This document shows, one piece after another, positions 16,649-25,118 of a DNA stretch of 41,620 bases. Numbering within the stretch: the stretch's first letter is position 1; the number at the start of each line of letters is the position of its first letter. A program made the translations under genes and the position numbers. Source of the DNA: Chloroflexota bacterium (GTDB taxonomy: Bacteria; Chloroflexota; Dehalococcoidia; GIF9; UBA5629); the NCBI GenBank assembly GCA_016875875.1, contig VGOP01000014.1:1-41620 (forward strand), given 5' to 3'. The notes under the pieces were generated by a model. That model was not told the DNA's origin, made no database searches, and saw only the letters and a program-made list of their open reading frames with translations.

Positions 16649-16819
16649 TCACATGCCTTTGATTAAGGTACCGAGCAAGAGTATTATGAACGCTATCAGG
16701 ACAATCCAGAACGCAAAGCCTGACAAGAATGGGATGGTAACCAAAAAGGCTAACAATCCCAACGCAGCAAGAGCAACAGACACCCAAAATGTGACGACCT
16801 TCGGAGCACTCAACTTCAT
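16649..16819 (-). CDS. Small two-helix membrane protein, 56 aa
   Basis: From ATG 16819 the protein begins MKLSAPKVVTFWVSVALAAL. It has two hydrophobic helices (about 9-28 and 33-52) separated by SGFAF, and ends GTLIKGM. An AAGGAGGT Shine-Dalgarno sequence 5 bases upstream decides this start over an upstream GTG/ATG that would add ten residues. No family is recognised. It resembles other 50-65 aa two-helix proteins in the window only in general character. It sits downstream of the divergent archease-rtcB promoter. Confidence 0.65.
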   Translation of the reverse strand: MKLSAPKVVTFWVSVALAALGLLAFLVTIPFLSGFAFWIVLIAFIILLLGTLIKGM

Positions 16820-16978
16820 TTTAACCTCCTTACTGAACCAATCTTCCACCTTTGGTTGGACAACTCACTGTGCGTACCGTCATCCCTCGCCTTGGAAACC
16901 CCCTGACTGAGTCACTATTCTATATATACAACGGCAAGCTAGTCAAGCTGTATGCGATTTTTTGCCTCACTCGTAAAA

Positions 16979-16987
16979 TGATATAAT
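16979..16987 (+). promoter_or_regulatory. Putative extended -10 promoter of the archease-rtcB operon
   Basis: A perfect TGATATAAT (TGnTATAAT). It would start transcription near 16994, leaving only 12-21 bases before the GTG starts at 17006 or 17015. The T-rich -35 region is a poor match to TTGACA. Confidence 0.5.
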
Positions 16988-17005
16988 AGAATCTGCCCCA
17001 ATTGG

Positions 17006-17434
17006 GTGAGGATAGTGGAGAAGCCTTTCGAAATCATCGACCACACTGCAGATATCGGCATTGTCGCTTACGGTGCCGATATCAAGCAGGTATTTGCGAA
17101 TGCCGCCATCGGACTTTTCAACCTGATGGCAGACCTGGACGACTTCAAGGAAGATATTAAGCGTGAGCTAGAGCTATCAGCTGAGGATGTGGAGGTTTTA
17201 CTTGTAGAATGGCTGAACGAGCTTATTTACATCTTCGACGTCGAACACATTCTATTCAAGAGGTTTGAAATCGATAAGCTCAGTAATACTGAAATCAAAG
17301 CCAAATGCTTTGGGGAAAAAATACAACCTGGGCAACATAAGCTGAAAAGAGAGATTAAAGCAGCCACCTATCACATGCTCCGAATAATCAAAGAGGATGG
17401 TGGCTATAAGGTACAGGTAATCTTTGATATTTAG
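17006..17434 (+). CDS. Archease
   Basis: A 142-aa archease, the small metal-binding cofactor that speeds RtcB guanylylation and multiple turnover. The diagnostic N terminus FEIIDHTADIGIVAYG (about 8-23) carries the conserved acidic residues D12 and D16, and EVLLVEWLNELIYIFDVE (about 63-80) is the second signature. AATYHMLRI and the YKVQVIFDI end complete the fold. The start is either GTG 17006 or GTG 17015 (VEKPFE...); the latter matches usual archease length but its GAGG is only 3 bases away. rtcB follows after 10 bases, supporting a joint role in RNA repair or ligation. Confidence 0.93.
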   Translation: MRIVEKPFEIIDHTADIGIVAYGADIKQVFANAAIGLFNLMADLDDFKEDIKRELELSAEDVEVLLVEWLNELIYIFDVEHILFKRFEIDKLSNTEIKAKCFGEKIQPGQHKLKREIKAATYHMLRIIKEDGGYKVQVIFDI

Positions 17435-17444
17435 GAAATGAGAT

Positions 17445-18902
17445 ATGCCAAAATGGCAAGGGCAACTCAATAAAGTAGACGATTACCGCTGGGAGATTCC
17501 CAAGAGCTACAAGCCGGGGATGCGGGTTCCGGGATTGGTCTACGCTGATACGGCTATGCTGGAAGTTATCAGAGAGGAACAGTCTCTGGAGCAAGTTGCC
17601 AATGTGTCTTTCTTGCCCGGCATAGTTGGGCACTCGCTGGCTATGCCTGACATTCACTGGGGCTATGGCTTCCCCATAGGTGGAGTGGCAGCTACCCGAG
17701 TGAACGACGGCGTCATTTCGCCAGGCGGCGTTGGCTACGATATCAACTGCGGCGTAAGGCTGCTGCGAACCAATCTCACTGAAAATGAAGTTAAGCCGAA
17801 AATCAAAGAACTCGTCAATGCACTGTTCAATGATATTCCCTCCGGTCTGGGCTCCGAAGGCAAAATAAGAGTGGGTGAAAAAGAGATAGATGAGGTACTG
17901 ACTGAGGGCGCGCACTGGGCAGTAAAACGCGGCTTCGGTCTGTCCGAAGACCTGGAAGCAACCGAGGAGACGGGCCGCATGAAAGGGGCTGCCCCGGACA
18001 AAGTAAGTGCCAGAGCCAAGAAGAGAGGAGCACCCCAATCAGGAACATTAGGTTCCGGAAATCATTTCCTAGAGGTGCAAATAGTAAGGGAAATCTATGA
18101 CGAGGTCGCGGCCAAGACTATGGGCATTGACCGAAGCGGGCAGGTGCTCCTCCTCATCCATACCGGCTCAAGAGGTTTTGGACACCAAGTCTGTGACGAC
18201 TATCTGAGGATAATGGAAGAGGCAGTTCGAAGATATGGCATCAGCCTCCCCGATAGACAACTAGCGTGTGCCCCAGTAGAGTCAAATGAAGGGAAGGACT
18301 ATTTTGCCGCAATGGCCTGTGCTGCCAACTACGCCTGGGCTAACCGCCAGTGCATTACCCACTGGGCACGGGAGTCATTCGTCAAGGTCTTTGGCAAGAG
18401 CCTTGAAGAACTAGGCATGCAACAAATTTACGATGTGGCTCATAATATTGCCAAGATAGAGGAGCACACAGTAGATGGTAGCAGGATTACAGTGTGTGTC
18501 CACCGCAAGGGGGCTACCAGAGCCTTCCCCACCGGACACAAGGATGTACCACAACGATATAAAGATGTTGGACAGCCAGTGCTCATTCCCGGCGACATGG
18601 GCCGCTGTTCGTATGTTGCCGTAGGCACGGAGAAGGCGATGGCAGAAACCTTCGGTTCCACTTGCCATGGCGCTGGCAGGGTGCAGAGCCGGGGTGCAGC
18701 CAGGCGAGGCCTGAGAGGTGTCGATGTCGCCAACGAGCTAAGAGCTAGAGGTATCACGGTAAAAGCCGATAACATGGCTTCGCTGGCAGAAGAGGCATCA
18801 CAAGCCTATAAAGACATTACCCAGGTAATCGAAGTAACCCATCAAGCCGGAATTTCACGAAAAGTTGCCATGGCAAGCCCCTTAGGAGTTATCAAAGGCT
18901 AG
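17445..18902 (+). CDS. rtcB: RNA-splicing ligase RtcB
   Basis: A 485-aa RtcB ligase joining 2',3'-cyclic-phosphate or 3'-phosphate ends to 5'-OH ends with GTP and Mn2+. Metal ligands appear in GGVGYDINCGVR (D99, C102), GSGNHFLEVQ and HTGSRGFGHQ. The histidine that forms the GMP adduct is H408 in STCHGAGR. VHRKGATRAFPTG and PVLIPGDMG are further signatures, and no intein is present. ATG 17445 lies 10 bases after archease with AGGAAATGAG as ribosome binding site. In bacteria RtcB acts in repair of damaged tRNA or rRNA. No rtcR or rtcA is nearby. Confidence 0.97.
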   Translation: MPKWQGQLNKVDDYRWEIPKSYKPGMRVPGLVYADTAMLEVIREEQSLEQVANVSFLPGIVGHSLAMPDIHWGYGFPIGGVAATRVNDGVISPGGVGYDINCGVRLLRTNLTENEVKPKIKELVNALFNDIPSGLGSEGKIRVGEKEIDEVLTEGAHWAVKRGFGLSEDLEATEETGRMKGAAPDKVSARAKKRGAPQSGTLGSGNHFLEVQIVREIYDEVAAKTMGIDRSGQVLLLIHTGSRGFGHQVCDDYLRIMEEAVRRYGISLPDRQLACAPVESNEGKDYFAAMACAANYAWANRQCITHWARESFVKVFGKSLEELGMQQIYDVAHNIAKIEEHTVDGSRITVCVHRKGATRAFPTGHKDVPQRYKDVGQPVLIPGDMGRCSYVAVGTEKAMAETFGSTCHGAGRVQSRGAARRGLRGVDVANELRARGITVKADNMASLAEEASQAYKDITQVIEVTHQAGISRKVAMASPLGVIKG

Positions 18903-19522
18903 TGGTAAGAACAAAAGAAGCTCCCATTAAGCTCCCTCCCCCAAACCCACGAGGGAAGATATCAGTAGCAGAAGCCATCTCAAAGCGAAGGTCGGTTAGA
19001 AGGTTCAGAGCACAGCCATTGTCTTTAGCACAGCTTTCCCAGCTATTGTGGTCAGCTCAAGGCATAACCGGCACTGGCGGACGAAGAGCCGCTCCCAGTG
19101 CCGGAGCCACTTATCCTCTAGAGATTTTTGTCGCCATAGGTGAGCACGGCATAGAAATCCTAGCCGCCGGCATATACCATTATGACGTGGACAACCACTC
19201 TCTCAGCCTGCATCTGAGTGGCGACTTAAGGCAAAAACTAGCTGATACCGCCTTGGGCCAAAGCTTCATTGCCAACTGTCCGGTTGACATGGTGGTTTGT
19301 GCTCTTCATCCCAGAACTGCCTACAGATATGGCAAGCGTGGCCAGAGATATGTTCACATGGAAGTCGGACATGTCGGCCAAAATGTCGCACTGCAGGCTG
19401 TAGTACTAGGTTTAGCCACAGTAATGGTCGGCGCCTTCGAAGACGAAGACGTAAGGAAAGTCCTAAAACTCGAAGAGCAAATCAAGCCATTATACATAAT
19501 TCCGATAGGCAAGCCAGTATAA
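18902..19522 (+). CDS. SagB-type nitroreductase/dehydrogenase
   Basis: A 206-aa FMN protein of the SagB/ThcOx-like nitroreductase branch: SVAEAISKRRSVRRFRAQPLSLAQLSQLLWSAQGIT (about 21-56), APSAGATYPLEIFVA, GIYHYDVDNHSL, YVHMEVGHVGQNVALQAVVLGLATVMVGAFED and LYIIPIGKPV. This is the stand-alone short form without the peptide-recognition domains of azoline dehydrogenases. GTG 18902 overlaps the rtcB stop (TAGTG), with TTAGGAGTT upstream, so it is translationally coupled to the RNA ligase. No cyclodehydratase or precursor peptide is seen, so azoline oxidation is unlikely. Its real substrate is unknown. Confidence 0.87.
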   Translation: MVRTKEAPIKLPPPNPRGKISVAEAISKRRSVRRFRAQPLSLAQLSQLLWSAQGITGTGGRRAAPSAGATYPLEIFVAIGEHGIEILAAGIYHYDVDNHSLSLHLSGDLRQKLADTALGQSFIANCPVDMVVCALHPRTAYRYGKRGQRYVHMEVGHVGQNVALQAVVLGLATVMVGAFEDEDVRKVLKLEEQIKPLYIIPIGKPV

Positions 19523-19542
19523 TTACCTAAGTACAAATTCGA

Positions 19543-19571
19543 TTGCCCTTGCCCTTCAGATATAGTACAAT
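19543..19571 (+). promoter_or_regulatory. Putative sigma-70 promoter of the thiolase gene
   Basis: TTGCCC at 19543-19548, a 17-base spacer and TACAAT at 19566-19571. The ATG follows at 19628 behind AAGGAGG. Confidence 0.45.
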
Positions 19572-19627
19572 TAATCGATTACCAAGCAATCAATTGCCAA
19601 GTAAACGACTAATAAGGAGGTTTTAAA

Positions 19628-20845
19628 ATGCCACAAACCAGAGAGGTCGTCATAGTAGACTACCTGAGGTCCGCGTTTTCAAGGTCGAGACCCAGAGAGC
19701 CAGAGAAGGATGTGTTCAACGGACTGAGGATGGACGCCGTTGCCGGAACGCTGATAAAGGAACTCATTAAGAGAACCAAGGTTAAGCCAGAGCAAATCAA
19801 TGACGTATTGGTTGGCACCGCTTTTCCAGTGAGCGAGCAGTGGGTATACGGAGGAAGAAGTGTAGTATTTCAGGCCGAATTGCCATTCGAGGTTCCGGCC
19901 GAACAAATCGACAGGCAGTGTGGGTCTTCAATGTCAACCGTACACGCAGGTGCTATGGAGATAATGCTTGGGTACTCGGATATTGTTATATCGTGCGGGA
20001 TTGAGCACATGACGCATATACCAATGGCCACACCACCTACAGACCCAAGGGCCATATTGAGACAACCAGACCCTGCCTTCATAACAGATGAACGCTTTAA
20101 GAAATACGATTTTATGACAGCCATAAACATGGGGCTTACCGCAGAGAAGTTGCTCGTGGAGTCCGGTCTAACCAGAGAGGACATGGATAAATGGGCACTT
20201 AGAAGCCACCAACTAGCAGCCAAAGCGCTTGCAGAGGGCTATTTCAAAGGCGAGATAATGCCCATTGAAGTAACGCTAGCTGATGGTACAAAGCAGGTCA
20301 TCGATAGAGATATGGCCATAAGGGCAGACACGACACTCGAAGGCCTTGCTGCACTTCAACCGGCATTCAAGCCAGATGGACAGATAACTGCTGGCAATTC
20401 TTCACCCTTGAACGCCGGTGCTACCGCCTTAATGATGATGTCTAAAGAAAAGGCAAAGGAGTACAATCTGAAGCCTCTAGCCACGATTGTATCTATGGGT
20501 TGGGCCGGCGTAGACCCGACTGTTATGGGAAAGGGACCAGTCCCTGCCAGTAAAATGGCGTTAAAGCATGCCGGGCTAGATGTAAAAGATATCGATTTCT
20601 GGGAGATAAACGAGGCATTCTGCATCGTAGCCCTTTACGCCATAAAAACGCTGGGCATTGAGCCCGAGAAAGTTAACGTAAAAGGTGGAGGTACCGCGAT
20701 CGGTCATCCGCTCGGTGCTTCCGGAACCAGGCTCGTCGGCACATTGGCCAGAACACTGAACCTCGAAGGCGGAACTTATGGCCTAGCAAACGCCTGTATC
20801 GGCGGAGGGCAAGGAGTAGCCACAATCATCAAGAGGGAAAAATAG
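19628..20845 (+). CDS. Thiolase-family acetyl-CoA acyltransferase
   Basis: A 405-aa thiolase, the enzyme class that condenses two acyl-CoA units or cleaves 3-oxoacyl-CoA. The nucleophile is C98 in DRQCGSSM, with H360 in GGGTAIGHPLGASG and the second catalytic C390 in NACIGGGQG. NEAFCIVA is the conserved N-E-A-F motif, which binds the catalytic water through Asn. AAGGAGG precedes ATG 19628. It is a single-gene unit, ended by the hairpin at 20893-20945 that it shares with the tail of cimA. No other beta-oxidation genes are adjacent, so direction and chain length are undetermined. Confidence 0.93.
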   Translation: MPQTREVVIVDYLRSAFSRSRPREPEKDVFNGLRMDAVAGTLIKELIKRTKVKPEQINDVLVGTAFPVSEQWVYGGRSVVFQAELPFEVPAEQIDRQCGSSMSTVHAGAMEIMLGYSDIVISCGIEHMTHIPMATPPTDPRAILRQPDPAFITDERFKKYDFMTAINMGLTAEKLLVESGLTREDMDKWALRSHQLAAKALAEGYFKGEIMPIEVTLADGTKQVIDRDMAIRADTTLEGLAALQPAFKPDGQITAGNSSPLNAGATALMMMSKEKAKEYNLKPLATIVSMGWAGVDPTVMGKGPVPASKMALKHAGLDVKDIDFWEINEAFCIVALYAIKTLGIEPEKVNVKGGGTAIGHPLGASGTRLVGTLARTLNLEGGTYGLANACIGGGQGVATIIKREK

Positions 20846-20892
20846 TAAAGTCTTAGGTATTCGACGTTAACTAAATAGAGCTTTGACTCGCT

Positions 20893-20945
20893 AACAGGCA
20901 GCGCAACCCTGAGAGACTCATTTCAACTTGCGTTGCCTGTTTTTA
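20893..20945 (+). terminator. Rho-independent terminator of the thiolase gene, overlapping the cimA 3' end
   Basis: AACAGGCAGCGCAA pairs with TTGCGTTGCCTGTT (one mismatch) across a 21-base loop, followed by a T run. The right arm is also the last coding part of cimA on the opposite strand. On the minus strand the hairpin is not followed by a T tract, so it works mainly for the plus-strand gene. Confidence 0.8.
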
Positions 20946-22525
20946 TTTCGCTTAAGCAAAAAGTATTCTACGCTGTCCGCCAGAGCTAGCCAGCTGGCCT
21001 CAATGATGTTTGTCGAACTGCCTACAGTTCGCCACTGCTTCTGTCCATCGCTGGACTCAATGAGCACCCGTACTTGAGAGGCAGTGCCAGCACTCTCTTC
21101 CAAAATCCGCACCTTGTAGTCAACTAACTCAATAGCAGTCAAATCTGGGTAAAACTCAATCAACGCCTTCCGCAAAGCCCTGTCGAGTGCATTAACCGGA
21201 CCATTGCCCTCGGCAGCAGTATGCACTATCTTATCACCAACTTTCACTTTGACTGTAGCCTCAGAAAGCAGCTCTGATTCGTCTTCGCTAGATGGGCGTC
21301 GATGCCTCTCCACTACCACCATAAAGTCAATAAGTTCAAAAGGGGGCTTATATTCAGGTTGAGTTCGGTACAAAAGGATTTCAAATGAGGCATCTGCATC
21401 TTCATATTGAAAGCCACGGCTCTCCAATAGCTTTATTTGCTGTAACACCTGGCGCGTTTGCTTGCTCTTCGATTGCAGAGCGATACCCAGTTCCTTAGCC
21501 TTATAGATAATGTTGCCCTTGCCTGATAACTCAGATACAACCACCTTAGGGTGGTTACCCACCAAGTCAGGATTGATATGCTGATAGCTGTCTTCCCACT
21601 TCATGATACCGGATACATGCAGACCACCCTTATGAGTAAAGGCACTGGTGCCAACATAGGGAAGGTGGCTAGACGGGGCCAGATTGGCTAATTCAGCTAC
21701 ATAGCGAGAAACTTCGGTGATCTTAGCTAGCCGCTTATCAGAGATGCAATCGATACCCAGTTTGAGCTTTAGTGCCGGTATAATAGAGCAGAGGTTAGCA
21801 TTACCACAGCGTTCACCATAGCCGTTAATGGTACCCTGCACCTGGATAACTCCAGCTTTAACCGCAGCCAGCGAGTTGGCCACAGCCAGCTCACCATCAT
21901 TATGCACATGAATACCTAGAGGTACAGACACCGCTTTCTGAACAGCTTTAATGGCTGTAGTAATTTCAGAAGGCAGAGCACCACCATTGGTGTCACAGAG
22001 CACTGCACAATCAGTCCCAGCTTTGGCCGCAGCTTTAACTACCTGGATTGCATATTCGGGATTCGCTTTGTAGCCATCGAAAAAATGCTCGGCGTCAAAG
22101 AATACAATAAGCCCTTTCGACTTAATAAAGTCCACAGACTCAGCTACAATACGCAGGTTATTCTCCAAATTGGTTTCCAGTACCTGGGTCACATGCAAGT
22201 CCCAACTCTTACCGACGATGGTGACTACTTTGGTCTTAGCCTCCATCAGAGCCTGCAAGCCAGCATCTTTGCTCACCTTGGAGTCAGGGTGTTTGGTACT
22301 GCCAAAAGCAACCAGAACCGAGTTCTTCAAATTCAAAGTCTGAGCTTTAATAAAGAACTCGGTATCCTTGGGATTAGCCCCAGGCCAACCGCCTTCGATG
22401 AAATGGATGCCCATCTCATCCAGCTTCTGGACAATTTTGAGCTTATCGGCGACAGAGAAGGAAATGCCCTCCTGTTGGGTTCCATCACGCAAAGTGGTAT
22501 CGTAAAGCTGAATTTTCACCGTCAC
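20918..22525 (-). CDS. cimA: (R)-citramalate synthase
   Basis: A 535-aa enzyme condensing pyruvate and acetyl-CoA to (R)-citramalate, the first step of the threonine-independent isoleucine route. It has the DRE-TIM metallolyase start YDTTLRDGTQQEGISFSVADKLKI, the CimA-type IHFIEGGWPGANPKD, HVHNDGELAVANSLAAVKAGVIQVQGTINGYGERCGNANL, and a C-terminal LeuA-like allosteric domain (from about 395) that in relatives senses isoleucine. Length and the GGWPGANPKD motif separate it from LeuA at 27322. GTG 22525 lies 2 bases after the leuB stop. It is the last gene of the branched-chain operon. It closely follows the TIGR00977-type family. Confidence 0.93.
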   Translation of the reverse strand: MTVKIQLYDTTLRDGTQQEGISFSVADKLKIVQKLDEMGIHFIEGGWPGANPKDTEFFIKAQTLNLKNSVLVAFGSTKHPDSKVSKDAGLQALMEAKTKVVTIVGKSWDLHVTQVLETNLENNLRIVAESVDFIKSKGLIVFFDAEHFFDGYKANPEYAIQVVKAAAKAGTDCAVLCDTNGGALPSEITTAIKAVQKAVSVPLGIHVHNDGELAVANSLAAVKAGVIQVQGTINGYGERCGNANLCSIIPALKLKLGIDCISDKRLAKITEVSRYVAELANLAPSSHLPYVGTSAFTHKGGLHVSGIMKWEDSYQHINPDLVGNHPKVVVSELSGKGNIIYKAKELGIALQSKSKQTRQVLQQIKLLESRGFQYEDADASFEILLYRTQPEYKPPFELIDFMVVVERHRRPSSEDESELLSEATVKVKVGDKIVHTAAEGNGPVNALDRALRKALIEFYPDLTAIELVDYKVRILEESAGTASQVRVLIESSDGQKQWRTVGSSTNIIEASWLALADSVEYFLLKRNKNRQRKLK

Positions 22526-22527
22526 TT

Positions 22528-23625
22528 CTACCTGGTTATTTTCTTAGCGATCAATCTGCCCATCTCCTTTGTCCCCACCTTCGTTTTGCCTTCCTCGATT
22601 ATATCATAGGTACGATAACCTTCTTCCAAGACTGTGATTACTGCTCTCTCAACAGCCTCGGCTTCAGCTATCAGGTCAAAGGAATAACGCAGCATCATTG
22701 CAGCACTCAATATAGTGGCAATTGGGTTAGCTATATCCTGTCCGGCTCGACTTGGAGCGCTACCATGAATAGGCTCATACATGCCAAAGGCTTTGGAGTC
22801 ACCGCCTTTAGGGATGCCGGCCAAACTAGCTGAGGGCAGCATGCCCATGGAACCGGCAAGCATCGATGCTTCATCGGTAAGAATATCGCCAAAGGTATTC
22901 TCCATAACCACGACATCAAATTGGGCTGGCCGCTGGATAAGACGCATGGAGCAGGCATCTACCAGCATATGCTCCAGCTCCACATCAGGATAATCAGCAG
23001 CGACCTCAGTAGCCACCTGCCGCCACAGCCGAGATGACTCAAGGACATTAGCTTTATCCACCGAAGTAAGCTTCTTGCGACGGGTCAGAGCTATTTCAAA
23101 GCCGACCCTCACTATACGCTCAATCTCCTGTTCCGAATAGACCATGCTATCTACAGCCCATCTACCTTCAGAAGTTCGCCATTGTTTCTTGGGCTGACCG
23201 AAGTAAAGTCCGCCTGTAAGCTCACGGACCACCATCAAATCTACATCCTTGATCACGTCGGGCTTAAGACTTGTTGAATTGACAAGCATAGGTAAGACCT
23301 TAACCGGGCGTAAATTGGCAAAAAGCCCCAGCTCCTTGCGCAAAGCGAGAAGGCCATCTTCAGGGCGTACCTTAGCCCTTGGATCGTCCCACTTCGGGCC
23401 GCCGACAGCTCCAAGCAACACAGCATCACAGCCTCGGCATATCTCTAAAGTCTCTCCTGTCAGGGCAACGCCGTGAGCGTCTATCGCTGCCCCACCCACC
23501 AGACCATGATGAAACTGAAAGCTATGACCAAATTTGTTCCCCACGGTTTCCAGTACCCTTATCGCCTCAGTGGCCACCTCAGGGCCAACACCATCACCTA
23601 ACAATGCCGCGACATTGAATTGCAC
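22528..23625 (-). CDS. leuB: 3-isopropylmalate dehydrogenase
   Basis: A 365-aa NAD-dependent beta-decarboxylating dehydrogenase. Conserved parts include [108 protein letters not shown] and [19 protein letters not shown]. Besides leucine synthesis, such enzymes also oxidise 3-methylmalate to 2-oxobutyrate in the citramalate pathway, which fits the adjacent cimA. The start is GTG 23625, one base after the leuD stop, with GGAGG inside the leuD end. Confidence 0.97.
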   Translation of the reverse strand: MQFNVAALLGDGVGPEVATEAIRVLETVGNKFGHSFQFHHGLVGGAAIDAHGVALTGETLEICRGCDAVLLGAVGGPKWDDPRAKVRPEDGLLALRKELGLFANLRPVKVLPMLVNSTSLKPDVIKDVDLMVVRELTGGLYFGQPKKQWRTSEGRWAVDSMVYSEQEIERIVRVGFEIALTRRKKLTSVDKANVLESSRLWRQVATEVAADYPDVELEHMLVDACSMRLIQRPAQFDVVVMENTFGDILTDEASMLAGSMGMLPSASLAGIPKGGDSKAFGMYEPIHGSAPSRAGQDIANPIATILSAAMMLRYSFDLIAEAEAVERAVITVLEEGYRTYDIIEEGKTKVGTKEMGRLIAKKITR

Positions 23626-23626
23626 C

Positions 23627-24127
23627 TTACAATCCTCCAGCTAGTTTCTTTCTGGTATACTCAACCAGTCCACCTGCATTCATTATTCCCATCATGAAAT
23701 CAGGATAAGGCTCGGCGACAAAAGTTGCATTCCGGGTAATATTCTTTATCTCCCCGGTGGTCAAATCAACCTCAAGAATATCACCAGCTTCAGTACCATC
23801 CACAGCCTCAGTGCATTCCAGGAGCGGCAATCCAATATTAATGGCATTACGGAAGAAAATGCGGGCGAAACTTTTAGCAATAACACAGGATATGCCGGCA
23901 CCTTTGATAGCCAAAGGGGCATGCTCCCTCGAAGAACCACAACCGAAATTAGTGTCAGCCATAACAATATCCCCCGGTGTAACTCTGGTCAGAAACTCGG
24001 AATCAATGTCTTCCATGCAATGCTGAGCCAGCTCCCCAGACTCAGATAGGCTAAGATAGCGAGCCGGAATAATGGCATCAGTGTCAACGTTGGCACCGTA
24101 TTTGTGAACCTTGCCTTTTAGCTTCAA
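23627..24127 (-). CDS. leuD: 3-isopropylmalate dehydratase small subunit
   Basis: A 166-aa small subunit of the archaeal/anaerobe LeuD type: [25 protein letters not shown], the swivel motif [21 protein letters not shown], and [21 protein letters not shown]. It combines with LeuC (25627) to isomerise isopropylmalate and probably citramalate. The start is TTG 24127 behind AGGTGATGA; the ATG two bases upstream is out of frame and stops at once. Unusually, leuD is separated from leuC by three unrelated genes (24208-25604), and 80 bases of apparently empty DNA precede it. Confidence 0.95.
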   Translation of the reverse strand: MKLKGKVHKYGANVDTDAIIPARYLSLSESGELAQHCMEDIDSEFLTRVTPGDIVMADTNFGCGSSREHAPLAIKGAGISCVIAKSFARIFFRNAINIGLPLLECTEAVDGTEAGDILEVDLTTGEIKNITRNATFVAEPYPDFMMGIMNAGGLVEYTRKKLAGGL

Positions 24128-24207
24128 ATCATCACCTACTTTTCAAAACCAGGCGGGACCAGCTAAAACAACTGAGGCATCGGTTAATCGCCTCCCTGAG
24201 TAAACCA

Positions 24208-24666
24208 TTACAACCACGCGTAAAATTTCCCCCTATGCTTTGCCCGCTTATCCAAGCCATACTTTCTAATCTTTCTCAGATTTTCCTTTGGGACATTACC
24301 ATGTAATAGCTTGAGAAATTCAAACTTCCCACATCCTTCGAGCCCATCACATTCCCAACAACCTTCGAGTCTCTTCATCTGAACACAACTCTTAATCTCG
24401 CAAGGTCCTAAACATCCGTCGCCACCAGCTCTACAGGGAGTATCACACCCTAACCTGACTATTGCATCTAAGACTTGACGGCATTCCTCATAATGCTTAA
24501 GCTCTTTCACAGAAGCACTCTTGACCTCCGCATATCTATCAAATCGCACCGCTTGTAGCTCACTCAACAGGTCCTGTGCCAAGTCCGTGACTTTGCTCCT
24601 GTAGCGAAGACAATCACCGCAATACAAACCACAGTATGCAGTTAGCTCAATCTCCGAATTGCTCAT
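24208..24666 (-). CDS. DUF3795 cysteine-rich protein
   Basis: A 152-aa protein from ATG 24666 (an in-frame GTG at 24672 adds two residues). It matches DUF3795: the N-terminal TAYCGLYCGDCLRYR motif, then cysteines in HYEECRQVLDAIVRLGCDTPCRAGGDGCLGPCEIKSC and the GCWECDGLEGCGKFEFLKLLHG block, ending DKRAKHRGKFYAWL. The many C-x2-3-C pairs suggest zinc or iron-sulfur binding. Function is unknown. It starts 22 bases after a membrane-protein gene and sits between leuC and leuD without any known link to the pathway. Confidence 0.82.
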   Translation of the reverse strand: MSNSEIELTAYCGLYCGDCLRYRSKVTDLAQDLLSELQAVRFDRYAEVKSASVKELKHYEECRQVLDAIVRLGCDTPCRAGGDGCLGPCEIKSCVQMKRLEGCWECDGLEGCGKFEFLKLLHGNVPKENLRKIRKYGLDKRAKHRGKFYAWL

Positions 24667-24688
24667 TTCCACCCGTACTTGATTTCGG

Positions 24689-25066
24689 TTATAACACCGT
24701 CCCCAGAAAAAACAATATTGCCACGGCTATCTTCACACCAGGACAAATTTTGTAGGGCAGAATCGATGTTCTCGCTCCCGTCATCGCCGTCAGTATTGCC
24801 ATGGCAAGAAGCATCACAGCACATGCCAGATACACAATAGCGGAAGTTTGATTCCGAGGCCCGCCCAAGCTGGTGACAAGGAGCACCAGCACACCAATAA
24901 AGCAAAGGGTGAGACCCTCGGCAATTGACTCCATTGTTATAATTCGCCTGTTGTCTTCCGATATTGCTCCAAAGCCACCGACAATAGCTTTGGTCGGGAC
25001 AATATGGACTATCCCCCACAGCGTAATTACAGCAGACCCCACATAAAGCAAAATGTCATTAATCAT
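24689..25066 (-). CDS. Four-helix membrane protein, unknown function
   Basis: A 125-aa membrane protein (MINDILLYVGSAVITLWGIVH...) with about four helices (approximately 4-20, 45-66, 72-96, 104-124). Conserved-looking features are the helix-one G-x-x-H-x-x-P-T (GIVHIVPTKAIV) and GGFGAISEDNRRIITMESIAEGLTL, a pattern I have seen in small uncharacterised membrane proteins. ATG 25066 is chosen because GAGAGGAG lies 8 bases upstream; a longer frame to 25147 overlaps the preceding gene. Middle gene of the three inserted between leuC and leuD. Confidence 0.7.
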   Translation of the reverse strand: MINDILLYVGSAVITLWGIVHIVPTKAIVGGFGAISEDNRRIITMESIAEGLTLCFIGVLVLLVTSLGGPRNQTSAIVYLACAVMLLAMAILTAMTGARTSILPYKICPGVKIAVAILFFLGTVL

Positions 25067-25118
25067 GGCAGACTCTCCTCTCTTCAGTCTTTTATCAGAT
25101 GGCAGCGTTGCCGGAAAA

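Noticed and set aside
18902-19522. Azoline/thiopeptide biosynthesis by the SagB-type protein
   Set aside because: No cyclodehydratase (YcaO), precursor peptide or transporter nearby; the protein is the stand-alone nitroreductase form.
24663-25019. 118-codon frame overlapping the four-helix membrane protein
   Set aside because: Different frame of the same strand, rich in Cys/Trp/Asn without pattern; the 24689-25066 frame has hydrophobic helices and a good ribosome binding site.
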